Assembly (NCBI RefSeq): GCF_003060825.1
Contig: NZ_CP028922.1
Location: 511,001-575,000, forward strand
Length of the DNA: 64,000 bases
Direction: 5' to 3'
DNA from: Paenibacillus sp. CAA11
GTDB taxonomy: Bacteria; Bacillota; Bacilli; Paenibacillales; Paenibacillaceae
Shown here in pieces: positions 43,422-51,333 of this stretch. The translations under genes and the position numbers were made by a program. How positions within the stretch are numbered: position 1 is the first letter of the stretch; each line of letters opens with the position of its first letter. Under the pieces are notes generated by a model. It saw nothing but the letters and a program-made list of their open reading frames with translations. It made no database searches and was not told where the DNA came from.

Positions 43422-44297
43422 CTACTTGGAACGAGCGCTGCCGGGCGGCTGCATCCTGCGCTGCTCTTCCCGCAGAAGGCCGGTCATCTCCCGGCGGAGG
43501 CGTAGGAATTCAGCATCTTCGGTGATTTCCTCGCGGCGGGGCCTTGGGAAAGGCACCTGAATGGTGCGCAGGATAGAGGCGGGACGCCCGGAGAGCAGAA
43601 TGATCCGGTCAGAGAGCAGCAGTGCTTCCTCAATGCTGTGCGTGATGAACAGCACCGTCCGGCGGTGCTTCTCCCACAGGTCCAGCAGCCAGTGCTGCAT
43701 GTCGCCTCGGGTCAGCGCATCCAGTGCGCTGAACGGTTCATCGAGGCACATGACCTCCTGCGGGCTGAGCAGCCCGCGCAGGAAGGCAGCCCGCTGCTGC
43801 ATTCCGCCGGACAGCATGTGCGGGTAGGCGTCCGCGAAGCTGCCCAGGCCCGCCTTGTCCAGCCATTCGCGCGCCTCTTCGCGCGCCGCCTTGGCTGGCG
43901 TCCCGGCGATCTCCTGGGCAAGGATGACGTTGTCCAGCGTCGTCCGCCAAGGGAAGAGCGCCGGCTGCTGGGGCACATAGGCGATATGGCCGCGCTGTCC
44001 GGTAATGTCGCGGCCCTCAAGCAGCACGCTTCCGCCTTCATCCGGCTTGGTCAGCCCGCCGATGATATGGAACAGCGTGCTCTTGCCGCAGCCGGAAGGG
44101 CCAACGATCGAGACGAATTCGCCGGAAGCAACGTTGAAGGAGAGGTTGTCTAATACTTCAACCTTGTGGCGCCCATTCGAATAGCTCTTGCGCAGCTCCC
44201 GAATTTCCAGTACCGGCTGCTGCGAAGCAGAGCGGTTGTCTGACAGGCTGTCCTTAGGCTTGTTCAAGTTAAAGTTCAAGTTCATATTCATATTCAT
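43422..44297 (-). CDS. thiZ: ABC transporter ATP-binding protein (ThiZ type)
   Basis: 291 residues. Walker A GPSGCGKST, Q-loop YVPQQPALFPW, signature LSGGMQQR, Walker B VMCLDEP, and H-loop ITHSIEEA. It belongs to the nitrate/taurine/thiamine-precursor ATPase class. The N-terminus is MNMNMNLNFNLNK, produced by six-base ATGAAT/TTGAAC-type repeats (44262-44297). It energises the adjacent permease for import of an aminopyrimidine thiamine precursor, as inferred from the TPP riboswitch. AGGAGGCTTCC precedes the start. Confidence 0.88.
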   Translation of the reverse strand: MNMNMNLNFNLNKPKDSLSDNRSASQQPVLEIRELRKSYSNGRHKVEVLDNLSFNVASGEFVSIVGPSGCGKSTLFHIIGGLTKPDEGGSVLLEGRDITGQRGHIAYVPQQPALFPWRTTLDNVILAQEIAGTPAKAAREEAREWLDKAGLGSFADAYPHMLSGGMQQRAAFLRGLLSPQEVMCLDEPFSALDALTRGDMQHWLLDLWEKHRRTVLFITHSIEEALLLSDRIILLSGRPASILRTIQVPFPRPRREEITEDAEFLRLRREMTGLLREEQRRMQPPGSARSK

Positions 44298-44312
44298 ATG
44301 AGGGAAGCCTCC

Positions 44313-45077
44313 TTATTTCCGTTCCGGCTTATAGCGGCTCAGCCAGCGCTCCAGCAGGGCGATCAAGACGAACATCGCCAGGCTGATGACGACAATGATG
44401 AGAATGGCAATGAATACACGGTCAGTCCGAAATGAGGACTTCTGCATTTTCATGTAATAGCCGATGCCCTTCTCAGCGCCCAGCCATTCCGCAATAACTG
44501 CGCCCATGACACTGTATGTCGCAGAGATCTTTATGCCCGACAGCATGGAAGGAATGGCATAAGGAAATTCCAGCTTGCGGAAGATTTGTCCCTTCTCAGC
44601 GCCAGCCATCTCCATATAGTTGCGCATCAAGGGATCCGTTCTGTTCAGGCCGTCCATCGTCGCTACCGCAACGGGGAAGAAGCACACCAGCGTAATCAGT
44701 ATAATTTTAGGAAGAATGCCGAAGCCGAACCAGATCATCAGCAGAGGGCCGAGCGCAATTGTAGGCACGTTCTGGCTCAAGATAAGCAGCGGATAGAGGG
44801 CTGATTTGACAAGAGGAAGCCGGTGCAGCAGGAAGGCAACTATCAGTCCGGTTAGAACGCCAACAGCAAACCCGATCAGCGTCAGCTGCAGAGTGGCCTT
44901 CGTATGATCCCACAGTCCGGCCGCTCCGGCCGCAGCTTCCCGCCCGATATCCGCAGGGCTTGGCAGGATCCATTTGTCTACGTGAAAGACATCGACCGCC
45001 AGCTCCCAAGCGGCCAAAAACAAGAGGACCGCCACGAGGGGCGGCCACACGCTTGTCCATATTTGACTCTTCTTCAC
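44313..45077 (-). CDS. thiX: ABC transporter permease (ThiX type)
   Basis: 254 residues with six membrane helices of the SsuC/TauC/ThiX class, with LMIWFGFGILPKIILITLV and the ATPase-docking region MEMAGAEKGQIFRKLEFPYA. The start is GTG 45077, overlapping the stop of the upstream thiamine-binding gene (GTGA). It is part of the TPP-riboswitch operon. Confidence 0.88.
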   Translation of the reverse strand: MKKSQIWTSVWPPLVAVLLFLAAWELAVDVFHVDKWILPSPADIGREAAAGAAGLWDHTKATLQLTLIGFAVGVLTGLIVAFLLHRLPLVKSALYPLLILSQNVPTIALGPLLMIWFGFGILPKIILITLVCFFPVAVATMDGLNRTDPLMRNYMEMAGAEKGQIFRKLEFPYAIPSMLSGIKISATYSVMGAVIAEWLGAEKGIGYYMKMQKSSFRTDRVFIAILIIVVISLAMFVLIALLERWLSRYKPERK

Positions 45078-45367
45078 GGGCGATATTTCTCCGTCAGCTT
45101 ATCCATGCTTGCGCCGTCCGGCGTGTACAGGATCTTGATCTGGGAGATAATGCTGTGACTTCCGAATTCGACAACAGCCTCGTTCATTTGGCGGACGATG
45201 TCCAGGAGCTCGGTCAGCTCGCCCTCCATAGTGGTCTCCAGCGCATTGACCTGGTGCTTGACGCCGGAGGCCTGAATCACCTCGATGGCCCGGTCAACGT
45301 AAGGAATGACGTCCTCGCCGCCCGGCGTCTTAGGAATAATCTGAATACTAAGCAGTGTGTTAGCCAT
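45074..45367 (-). CDS. thiamine-binding protein (MTH1187/YkoF-like)
   Basis: 97 residues of the Thiamine_BP/DUF77 family (ANTLLSIQIIPKTPGGEDV, then AIEVIQASGVKHQVNALETT, then TEKY). It forms a ferredoxin-like fold that binds thiamine or its pyrimidine part in the cytosol. ATG 45367 with GAGG upstream is preferred to GTG 45388. Its stop overlaps the permease start by four bases. Placement inside a TPP-controlled ABC operon supports a role in sensing or handling imported precursor. Confidence 0.88.
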   Translation of the reverse strand: MANTLLSIQIIPKTPGGEDVIPYVDRAIEVIQASGVKHQVNALETTMEGELTELLDIVRQMNEAVVEFGSHSIISQIKILYTPDGASMDKLTEKYRP

Positions 45368-45400
45368 GGTAACAACCTCGCTTTTCACATAATAATAGCT

Positions 45401-45497
45401 TTATTTATAGAATGAGCTAAAGATATGAATGTTATAGGGCCGTATTAGGCCGTTATATATAGAAAGATCAATGTAAATCTTAGTTCAATCTATTTAG
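45401..45497 (-). repeat. palindromic intergenic repeat, copy C
   Basis: 97 bp. Read on the minus strand it begins CTAAATAGATTGAACT and matches copies A and B along its length, with a central GGCC-TAATAC-GGCC motif. It fills the gap between the thiY-like gene and the thiamine-binding gene. Its first bases supply the TAG stop codon of the thiY-like gene. It would be transcribed as a hairpin inside this operon. Confidence 0.85.
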
Positions 45498-46536
45498 CTG
45501 GCAGAAAATCGTTGGTGTAGGCTTTGGCAGCATCAAGCGGCTTGTCTAGCAGCTTTCGTTCATACATCCAGTCGGCATAGCCCTTCCATACGGATTCCTT
45601 CTGCTCTCCCCAGCGCGGAGCGTCGTCCTGATAGCGGGGGCTCAGCCATTTCTGGCTGGCGGTGACCAGCTTCTCATCCAGGTCAGGTACGGCCTTAACC
45701 AGAATCTTAGCTGCCTCGTCGGGATGGTCGATCGCATATTGGTAGCCCTTGGCAGTGGCTCGCATGAACGCCTTCACCAGCTCCGGGTCCTCCTGGATGG
45801 TCTTCTCGTTGGTGGCGATGACCGGAGTATAGTAGTCCAACTGCTTGGAATAATCTTTAACATAGAGCATGTTCAGTGGCTCGCCGCGCAGCTGGGCTTC
45901 AATGCCTGTCCAGGCGTAGTAAATCCAAGCGAAGTCGATATCCCGCTTGACCGCAGTGAAATAATCCGCATCCCCGATGTTGATTTTCTTCACCTTGCTT
46001 ACATCTGCTCCCTGCAGGTCCATGATGGATTTCATGACGGCTTCTTCAACAGGGGAACCCCAGCCGCCGTAGCTCTTGCCTTCAAAATCTTTAGGCGATT
46101 TGATGTTCCGGTCAACCGGAGCGGCAAAGCCGGAGGTATTATGCTGAATGACAGCAGCGATCGAGACTAGAGGCACACCTTGGGTTCGCGCTTGGGTCAC
46201 GCCTTCCTGGTAGCTGATGCCGAATGGAACTGTGCCGGAAGCGATCATGGTGTCAGCACCGGCATCGCTTGGCTGAATAATGTCTACCTTCAGTCCTTCT
46301 TCCGCATAGTAGCCTTGATCCTGGGCCACATAAATCCCGGTATGGTTCGTATTTGGCGTCCAGTCCAGTACGAATTTGACCTCACGTAGGCTTTGGGATT
46401 TGTCCCCTTGTGCGGTCGTGCTGCTCTCTGAGTTCTTGTTGCCAGTCGCTGCGTTGTTCGAGCCGCAGCCTGCTGCGGCAAACAGCAGCACCGCACTGCA
46501 TAACAGCAGCAGAGATACTTTACTTCTTCTCTTCAT
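45490..46536 (-). CDS. thiY: thiamine-precursor ABC substrate-binding lipoprotein (ThiY/NMT1-like)
   Basis: 348 residues. The signal peptide has a lipobox near AAAGC-G (Cys22), then an Asn/Ser-rich linker and an NMT1/THI5-like domain (VKFVLDWTPNTNHTGIYVAQ, then GTVPFGISYQEGV). Such proteins bind N-formyl-aminopyrimidine or HMP-type precursors. ATG 46536 is used because the signal peptide starts there and AAGGAGAG lies upstream. It is first in the operon thiY-thiamine-BP-thiX-thiZ, directly after a TPP riboswitch. Confidence 0.9.
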   Translation of the reverse strand: MKRRSKVSLLLLCSAVLLFAAAGCGSNNAATGNKNSESSTTAQGDKSQSLREVKFVLDWTPNTNHTGIYVAQDQGYYAEEGLKVDIIQPSDAGADTMIASGTVPFGISYQEGVTQARTQGVPLVSIAAVIQHNTSGFAAPVDRNIKSPKDFEGKSYGGWGSPVEEAVMKSIMDLQGADVSKVKKINIGDADYFTAVKRDIDFAWIYYAWTGIEAQLRGEPLNMLYVKDYSKQLDYYTPVIATNEKTIQEDPELVKAFMRATAKGYQYAIDHPDEAAKILVKAVPDLDEKLVTASQKWLSPRYQDDAPRWGEQKESVWKGYADWMYERKLLDKPLDAAKAYTNDFLPAK

Positions 46537-46588
46537 GATACGGTCTCTCTCCTTAATTACAATAATTCCCGCTGGGTAATGACCGCAT

Positions 46589-46616
46589 AAAAAAAGACGC
46601 CCCCGACGGGACGCCT
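46589..46616 (-). terminator. riboswitch-controlled terminator
   Basis: On the minus strand GGCGTCCC-GTC-GGGGGCGTC forms a stem followed by seven T. It is placed between the TPP aptamer and thiY, as the expression platform of a termination-type riboswitch. Confidence 0.85.
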
Positions 46617-46659
46617 CGCGCACTCGATGAACATGTAAATAGACATTCATACGAATCTA

Positions 46660-46747
46660 ACTTTCCTACGCTGGCATTATCCAGATCAGGTATAAGGGTC
46701 AGTGTCTAAGGACACACTCTCAGCCGGCCAAGTTCCAGCTCCCCTGT
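46660..46747 (-). ncRNA. TPP riboswitch (THI element)
   Basis: Read on the minus strand the aptamer shows its conserved elements in order: CAGGGGAGC, GGCTGAGAG, a variable stem, ACCCTTATACCTGATCTGGATAA (20-base limit: core ACCTGATCTGG), TGCCAGCGTAGGAAAG. It should stop transcription of the thiY operon when thiamine pyrophosphate is plentiful. Confidence 0.95.
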
Positions 46748-46774
46748 ATGAAATTTGCGGGTATTGCTATTGCC

Positions 46775-46804
46775 ATTATAGCCTCCGGCTGACGAAGATG
46801 TCCA
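46775..46804 (-). promoter_or_regulatory. promoter of the TPP-riboswitch operon
   Basis: Minus-strand TGGACA (46799-46804), 18 bp, TATAAT (46775-46780), 28 bp before the aptamer. Confidence 0.7.
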
Positions 46805-46906
46805 GCAGGAAGTATGAGGATCCTTTGGCTGCTTGAGGATTCATATTTTGGAATAAGGGTACACTACTATTGAAAATGACTTTACAGAAAAAGGAGTGCA
46901 AGCCCC

Positions 46907-47320
46907 ATGGCTAACACGCTGGAGAGCAAGATCGGCCGCGCTTTAGAGGAGAATAAGTTCGCTGCGTTTGCTACGGTGGAAGGCGGCAAACCAAAGGTAC
47001 GATATATGGCGCTGTATCATGACGGCCTGGAGATTTATATGGCTACCGATAAAAAGACGCATAAGGTACAAGAGTTGGAACAGAACTCTAACGTCTTCCT
47101 GCTGCTTGGATACGAGAAGGGGGGAACCGGGGATGTTCTAGAAATTGAAGGCACCGCCAAGATTAGTGACAACGAAGAATTGAAGAAGAGCGTGTGGCGG
47201 GACGAATTCAGCCGCTGGCTGGATGGCCCCAATGATCCCGATTATGTGGTTCTCAAGATTACCCCTAGCCGGATTGAAGTGCTGAATGAAGGCGGAGAGA
47301 ATGAGGTTTGGACAGCTTAA
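46907..47320 (+). CDS. pyridoxamine 5'-phosphate oxidase-fold FMN-binding protein (general stress 26-like)
   Basis: 137 residues with a split-barrel flavin-binding fold (FAAFATVEGGKPKVRYMALY, then MATDKKTHKVQELEQN, then VEGTAK-type strand). It resembles YdaG/general stress protein 26. The natural reaction is not established. AAAAGGAG precedes ATG 46907. It is divergent from the thiamine operon. A weak stem (AGGTAGCC/GGGCTACCT, 47331-47362) follows. Confidence 0.8.
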   Translation: MANTLESKIGRALEENKFAAFATVEGGKPKVRYMALYHDGLEIYMATDKKTHKVQELEQNSNVFLLLGYEKGGTGDVLEIEGTAKISDNEELKKSVWRDEFSRWLDGPNDPDYVVLKITPSRIEVLNEGGENEVWTA

Positions 47321-47709
47321 AACATCTACGAGGTAGCCTGGAGAATGGCATCCGGGCTACCTCTGATTGGTGAAACCCTGAACCTTTATGATTACCGGAG
47401 CCCTTGACGAGGGCTTGGCGGGACATAAGACATACGGGAAGCCGGGCACCTAAAAGGCCTTTCCGCCCAATTTGATCTGCTGCATTTGCTTTTTCCTGGA
47501 AAGCGGTTTATAATAAGAATAACTGATCGATCGTAAGCGATATTCACGTATTGAAAAGAGTGTCACTTTGAATTCGAGGATGGAACTTTTTTCAATGTGT
47601 GAATTTTTTATTGAGCTAGATGTACGGTGCCCGCTTTGCTGAAGCGGTCTGAGTGTCTGCGATAAATTGAAAAGGAACATGTTAATTTATTTTAGGGAGG
47701 CAACCCCAC
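47321..47709 (+). promoter_or_regulatory. csp promoter and long 5' leader
   Basis: 389 bp without a gene. TTGCTT (47486-47491), 17 bp, TATAAT (47509-47514) is a good sigma-A promoter. It leaves a leader of about 190 nt before csp, a length typical of cold-shock mRNAs whose leaders fold in a temperature-dependent way. Thermosensing is inferred from the family. Confidence 0.55.
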
Positions 47710-47910
47710 ATGGAAACAGGAACAGTTAAATGGTTTAACGCAGAGAAAGGCTTTGGCTTCATCGAAGTTGAAGGCGGAGCAGACGTATTCGTGCATTTCA
47801 GCGCAATCACTGGCGAAGGCTTCAAGACTTTGGACGAAGGCCAACGCGTTCAATTTAACATTGTTGAAGGCAACCGTGGACCACAAGCTGACAACGTTGT
47901 AAAACTGTAA
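47710..47910 (+). CDS. cold-shock protein (CspB/CspD-like)
   Basis: 66-residue single cold-shock domain. RNP1 is KGFGFIEV and RNP2 is VFVHF, the surface that binds single-stranded RNA and DNA as an RNA chaperone. GGGAGGCAACCCC precedes the ATG. A strong terminator separates it from the YdjO-type gene. Confidence 0.96.
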   Translation: METGTVKWFNAEKGFGFIEVEGGADVFVHFSAITGEGFKTLDEGQRVQFNIVEGNRGPQADNVVKL

Positions 47911-47936
47911 TAACCACTGGTGGATCCTGCCCTTAA

Positions 47937-47973
47937 CTTGATTGTTAAGGGCAGTTTTCTTTTTATTCTGATC
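47937..47973 (+). terminator. terminator after csp
   Basis: CTGCCCTTAAC pairs with GTTAAGGGCAG around a 6-nt loop, followed by TTTTCTTTTT. Confidence 0.93.
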
Positions 47974-47986
47974 TAGGAGGGAAACC

Positions 47987-48220
47987 ATGAACTACCGTAA
48001 AAAAACGTCTGAAGAAGTACCCGAGGAGCTTACGCCCATTTGGTCCTGCACAAGTGAAAGCTGCAATGGCTGGATGAGGGATAACTTTGCGTTTGACTAC
48101 AGTCCGGTCTGTCCGCTCTGCTCTTCAGCAATGGAGAAAGGGAGCAAAATGCTTCCCCTTCTGGTCAATAACAATACGGATATGAAGTCGCTCAAGAAGG
48201 GCGTATCCATTCAGCCTTAA
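47987..48220 (+). CDS. ydjO: YdjO-type cold-inducible zinc-ribbon protein
   Basis: 77 residues with a CxxxxC...CxxC knuckle (Cys at SCTSESCNGWMRDNF and SPVCPLCSS), a probable zinc ribbon. Family members are cold-inducible proteins of unknown biochemical function. It lies 76 bp after csp, past a terminator, so partial read-through may link the two. GGAGGG precedes the start. Confidence 0.82.
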   Translation: MNYRKKTSEEVPEELTPIWSCTSESCNGWMRDNFAFDYSPVCPLCSSAMEKGSKMLPLLVNNNTDMKSLKKGVSIQP

Positions 48221-48247
48221 GGCCGGTGCGTAAACCGTATAATGAAC

Positions 48248-48303
48248 AAAGAACCGCCGATTTTCCCAGCTTTGCCTAGGGGAAGCGGCGGTTCTTTGTT
48301 TTT
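48248..48303. terminator. bidirectional terminator between ydjO and the response-regulator gene
   Basis: AAAGAACCGCCG pairs with CGGCGGTTCTTTG, with T and A runs on the outer sides. Confidence 0.85.
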
Positions 48304-48322
48304 GTCGTCAATAAGTCTTGAT

Positions 48323-49015
48323 CTATAGGGCGTTTCCTTGCTGCTTATGATGTTCTTTCCAGTATAAAATGGCGATCTGTGTCCGATCCCGGACTTCCAG
48401 CTTACTTAGAATTTCGGTGATATAGTTCTTCACCGTGCCCTCGCTCAAGAACAGCTTGCCGGCAATTTCTTTGTTGGAGAGCCCGTCTGCAATCAGAGCT
48501 ACAATTTGCTGTTCGCTCTCCGTAAGCCCTGCTTGAGCGAAGCGGCTCTCATAAGGCTTGGGAGGAGGCGCCGCTTCCGCAGGACGAAGCATGCTGGCGA
48601 GCTTGCGGCCGATATCGGGGTGAATCAGCATATTGCCGGCGTGCACGCTCTTGATCCCTTGCATAATCCGGTCCGGGGGGATGTTCTTCAGCAGATAGCC
48701 GCTGGCCCCGTTTTGCAAAGCCTCAATAATGAAATCATCGTCATCAAAGGTCGTGAGGATCAGCACCTGCATGTCAGGAAAGGCTTCCTTGATCCTGCGT
48801 GTGCCTTCCACACCGTCACATACCGGCATGCGTATATCCATCAGCACCACGTCAGGCCGCTGGCCTGCTTCCAGCTGCTGAATTAGCTCGGCGCCATTGG
48901 CGGCGGTTCCGGTAATTTCAATCTCTCCGCCTAGGCCTAGCAGCAGCTGAAGACTCTCGCGGATAAAGGGGTCATCATCCACGATGTGCACCTTGATTTT
49001 GCTTGTCATTGTCAT
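48323..49015 (-). CDS. NarL/LuxR-type response regulator (LnrK/YfiK-like)
   Basis: 230 residues. The receiver has Asp60 (VVLMDIRMPVCDG), and the C-terminal LuxR helix-turn-helix reads LSNKEIAGKLFLSEGTVKNY. It is encoded 15 bp after the partner kinase and is divergent from a three-gene ABC exporter that it probably activates. B. subtilis yfiJK (lnrJK) next to lnrLMN is the closest arrangement I recall. Confidence 0.9.
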   Translation of the reverse strand: MTMTSKIKVHIVDDDPFIRESLQLLLGLGGEIEITGTAANGAELIQQLEAGQRPDVVLMDIRMPVCDGVEGTRRIKEAFPDMQVLILTTFDDDDFIIEALQNGASGYLLKNIPPDRIMQGIKSVHAGNMLIHPDIGRKLASMLRPAEAAPPPKPYESRFAQAGLTESEQQIVALIADGLSNKEIAGKLFLSEGTVKNYITEILSKLEVRDRTQIAILYWKEHHKQQGNAL

Positions 49016-49030
49016 ATTCCCACACTTTCC

Positions 49031-50182
49031 TTACGTCATCTCATTGTTGCGCCGGACGGGCAGTCCTGTAATGACTGCAAAATGAGGTGCCAACTCCGTC
49101 TCCAGTCTTCCGCCGATCAGCTGTACGCGCTCTTTCATCCCTGCGAGCCCCATTCCCTTCTCAAATAATGAGGACTCGGAAGGGAGCCGTCCGTCGTTGC
49201 TTACCTTCATGGTGACTTCCTTATCGCCATAGGTCAGCTCAATGGAAATGGAACCGGGCTGTCCATGCTTAAGGGCATTTGTCACGGCTTCCCGGGCATT
49301 TTTGTAGAACACAATTTCCATACTGGGATAGAGCGCATAGGGTTCTCCAAGGATCTTCAGGCTTGTATGGATTCCGGTCTCGCGGCCAACCTCCTCCAGC
49401 AAGTGCTCAAGAGAGTAGCCCTTGGAGGAAGCATTCGCAGGCTTCAACCGCCGGACAGTGGAGCGCATCTCTTCGAGACTGGCTGAGACCTGATCCCGAA
49501 TCTGTTCCAGCATGGACAGCCCTTTGGATGGGTCAGCCGGCACGGTATGCAGCGCAGCCTCCAGCATTATCTTGACGCGGATCAGCCGATGGCCGAGCTC
49601 ATCATGCAGCTGCCTGGAGATCCGGTTGCGTTCTTCGAGCTGGGCGGCATTCTCTACCTGCTGTGCAAATTCACGCAGGCGCCCGCGAGCCTCTTCAAGC
49701 TCGTAATGCTTCCAGCGGATCTCGTCATACAGCTGGATGGTCTCCAGCTGGGTGCCAGCACTGTGCTGAAACAGGCTGATTAAGGCTGCGCACAGCGCGA
49801 ACATGAGGTTCGCAGAGATTTGCCCGGACAACGCATCATACTCTGGGAGCAGATTTAATAGCCCTGCGTGGCCTCCGAGCAGGAGCAGCCGCAGTACAGG
49901 ACGGGGCAAGCGCAGATACATCAGCATCGGAGAAAAGCTTAAGAAGAACAGCATCGGATGATAGATTTCGCAGATCCACAGCGCGTACACAATCTCAAGC
50001 GCATAAAAGAGAAACAGCAGTGCTTCCTTTCGGATGAACCTATCGGCTAGAACAGCAAGATTCAGCAGGATAAGAAGGTGCATCGCATATTTGTCCATGC
50101 TTGCGTGACTCAGGTTGTATACCGCTAGTCCTGCAGGAACAATAATGAGCGTATACCTTAGAGCAAGCAGTATCCGGTTCAT
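49031..50182 (-). CDS. sensor histidine kinase (HisKA_3; LnrJ/YfiJ-like)
   Basis: 383 residues. Several N-terminal membrane helices (~5-140) with little extracellular sequence are typical of intramembrane-sensing kinases. HisKA_3 with NRISRQLHDELGHRLI carries the phospho-acceptor His, followed by a HATPase domain (NAREAVTNALKHG; GMGLAGMKERV). ATG 50182 is preferred to TTG 50194 because AAGG lies too close to the TTG. It likely senses membrane-active compounds. Confidence 0.88.
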   Translation of the reverse strand: MNRILLALRYTLIIVPAGLAVYNLSHASMDKYAMHLLILLNLAVLADRFIRKEALLFLFYALEIVYALWICEIYHPMLFFLSFSPMLMYLRLPRPVLRLLLLGGHAGLLNLLPEYDALSGQISANLMFALCAALISLFQHSAGTQLETIQLYDEIRWKHYELEEARGRLREFAQQVENAAQLEERNRISRQLHDELGHRLIRVKIMLEAALHTVPADPSKGLSMLEQIRDQVSASLEEMRSTVRRLKPANASSKGYSLEHLLEEVGRETGIHTSLKILGEPYALYPSMEIVFYKNAREAVTNALKHGQPGSISIELTYGDKEVTMKVSNDGRLPSESSLFEKGMGLAGMKERVQLIGGRLETELAPHFAVITGLPVRRNNEMT

Positions 50183-50282
50183 GGTGTATCCCAACCTTCG
50201 AAGACCGGCACCGTGCCTAAGAGATCAGGAGCCGATCCTAATATTGGCTTTCATTATAGCACAGCCCTCGGTCTGCTTAAGA

Positions 50283-50313
50283 GGTGACTTTAGTCATTCG
50301 TTAAAGGTGACCT
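50283..50313 (+). promoter_or_regulatory. candidate response-regulator site before the ABC exporter
   Basis: Two GGTGACYTT direct repeats (50283-50291, 50306-50314) and a small palindrome TGACTTTAGTCA (50285-50296) lie upstream of a TACAAT -10 (50344-50349) that lacks a good -35, as expected for an activated promoter. Confidence 0.4.
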
Positions 50314-50391
50314 TATATACCTTCGGCAGATGTCCCGGCTCGTTACAATAGAAATATAGAAAATGAAATGAATGAGCGGGGGGAAATAACC

Positions 50392-51333
50392 ATGGCATTT
50401 GTTGAGATTGAAGATGTGGTCAAACGATATGACGGAAAGCTGTCCGTGGATCATTTGAACTTGGAAATTAAGGAAGGCGAAATATTCGGATTGCTAGGCC
50501 CTAATGGTGCCGGGAAAAGTACCACCATCAATATGATGGTCGGGCTGCTGCCTGTGGATCAAGGCTCCATCACGATTGACGGTATTTCTGTAGCGGCAAG
50601 GCCGCTAGAGGTAAAGCGGAAGATCGGCCTGGTTCCGCAGGATCTTGCGCTTTACGATACGATGACGGCCAGGGAGAATATTAGCTTCTTCGGAAAATTA
50701 TACGGCCTGCGCGGTGCTCTGCTAAAGGAGCGGGTACAGGAGGCGCTGGAATTCGTAGGGCTTGAGGACCGGGCGAACGATCGGCCGCATACCTTCTCTG
50801 GAGGGATGAAGCGCCGGCTGAATATCGCCTGTGCCATCATGCATCATCCGAAGCTGATTATTATGGATGAACCGACCGTAGGCATCGATCCCCAGTCTCG
50901 GAATCACATTCTGGAATCGGTTCGCAAGCTTAATGATATGGGCTCTACCATCATTTACACGAGCCATTATATGGAGGAGGTTGCTACGCTCAGCGACCGG
51001 GTGGCCATTCTGGATAAAGGCCATGTTATCGCCTGCGGCACGCAGGAGGAGCTGCGGGAACGGGTATCTGGGGAGGAGAAGATTCGCATGAAGGCAGCAG
51101 GCTTGACGGATGCCCTGCTTGAGGAGCTCGAAGGGCATCCGCGCATTGTAAGGATCAGGGTAGTTGAAGAAGGCTTAGAGCTGTATACACCATCCTCTCA
51201 AAGTGATTTGCAGGACATACTCTATATTTGCGGCAAGCATGATGCGGTAATTCATTCGGTGGTGTGTGAACAGCCGACACTTGAGACGCTGTTCCTTAGT
51301 CTGACGGGTCGTACGCTGCGGGATGGTGAATAA
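50392..51333 (+). CDS. ABC exporter ATP-binding protein (LnrL-like)
   Basis: 313 residues. Walker A GPNGAGKST, Q-loop VPQDLALYD, signature FSGGMKRRL, Walker B LIIMDEPTVGIDP. The C-terminal extension (~220-313) is typical of drug and lipid-antibiotic exporters. ATG 50392 behind GGGGGG is preferred to ATG 50368. Its stop overlaps the first permease gene by one base. Length and context match B. subtilis LnrL (YfiL). Confidence 0.9.
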   Translation: MAFVEIEDVVKRYDGKLSVDHLNLEIKEGEIFGLLGPNGAGKSTTINMMVGLLPVDQGSITIDGISVAARPLEVKRKIGLVPQDLALYDTMTARENISFFGKLYGLRGALLKERVQEALEFVGLEDRANDRPHTFSGGMKRRLNIACAIMHHPKLIIMDEPTVGIDPQSRNHILESVRKLNDMGSTIIYTSHYMEEVATLSDRVAILDKGHVIACGTQEELRERVSGEEKIRMKAAGLTDALLEELEGHPRIVRIRVVEEGLELYTPSSQSDLQDILYICGKHDAVIHSVVCEQPTLETLFLSLTGRTLRDGE

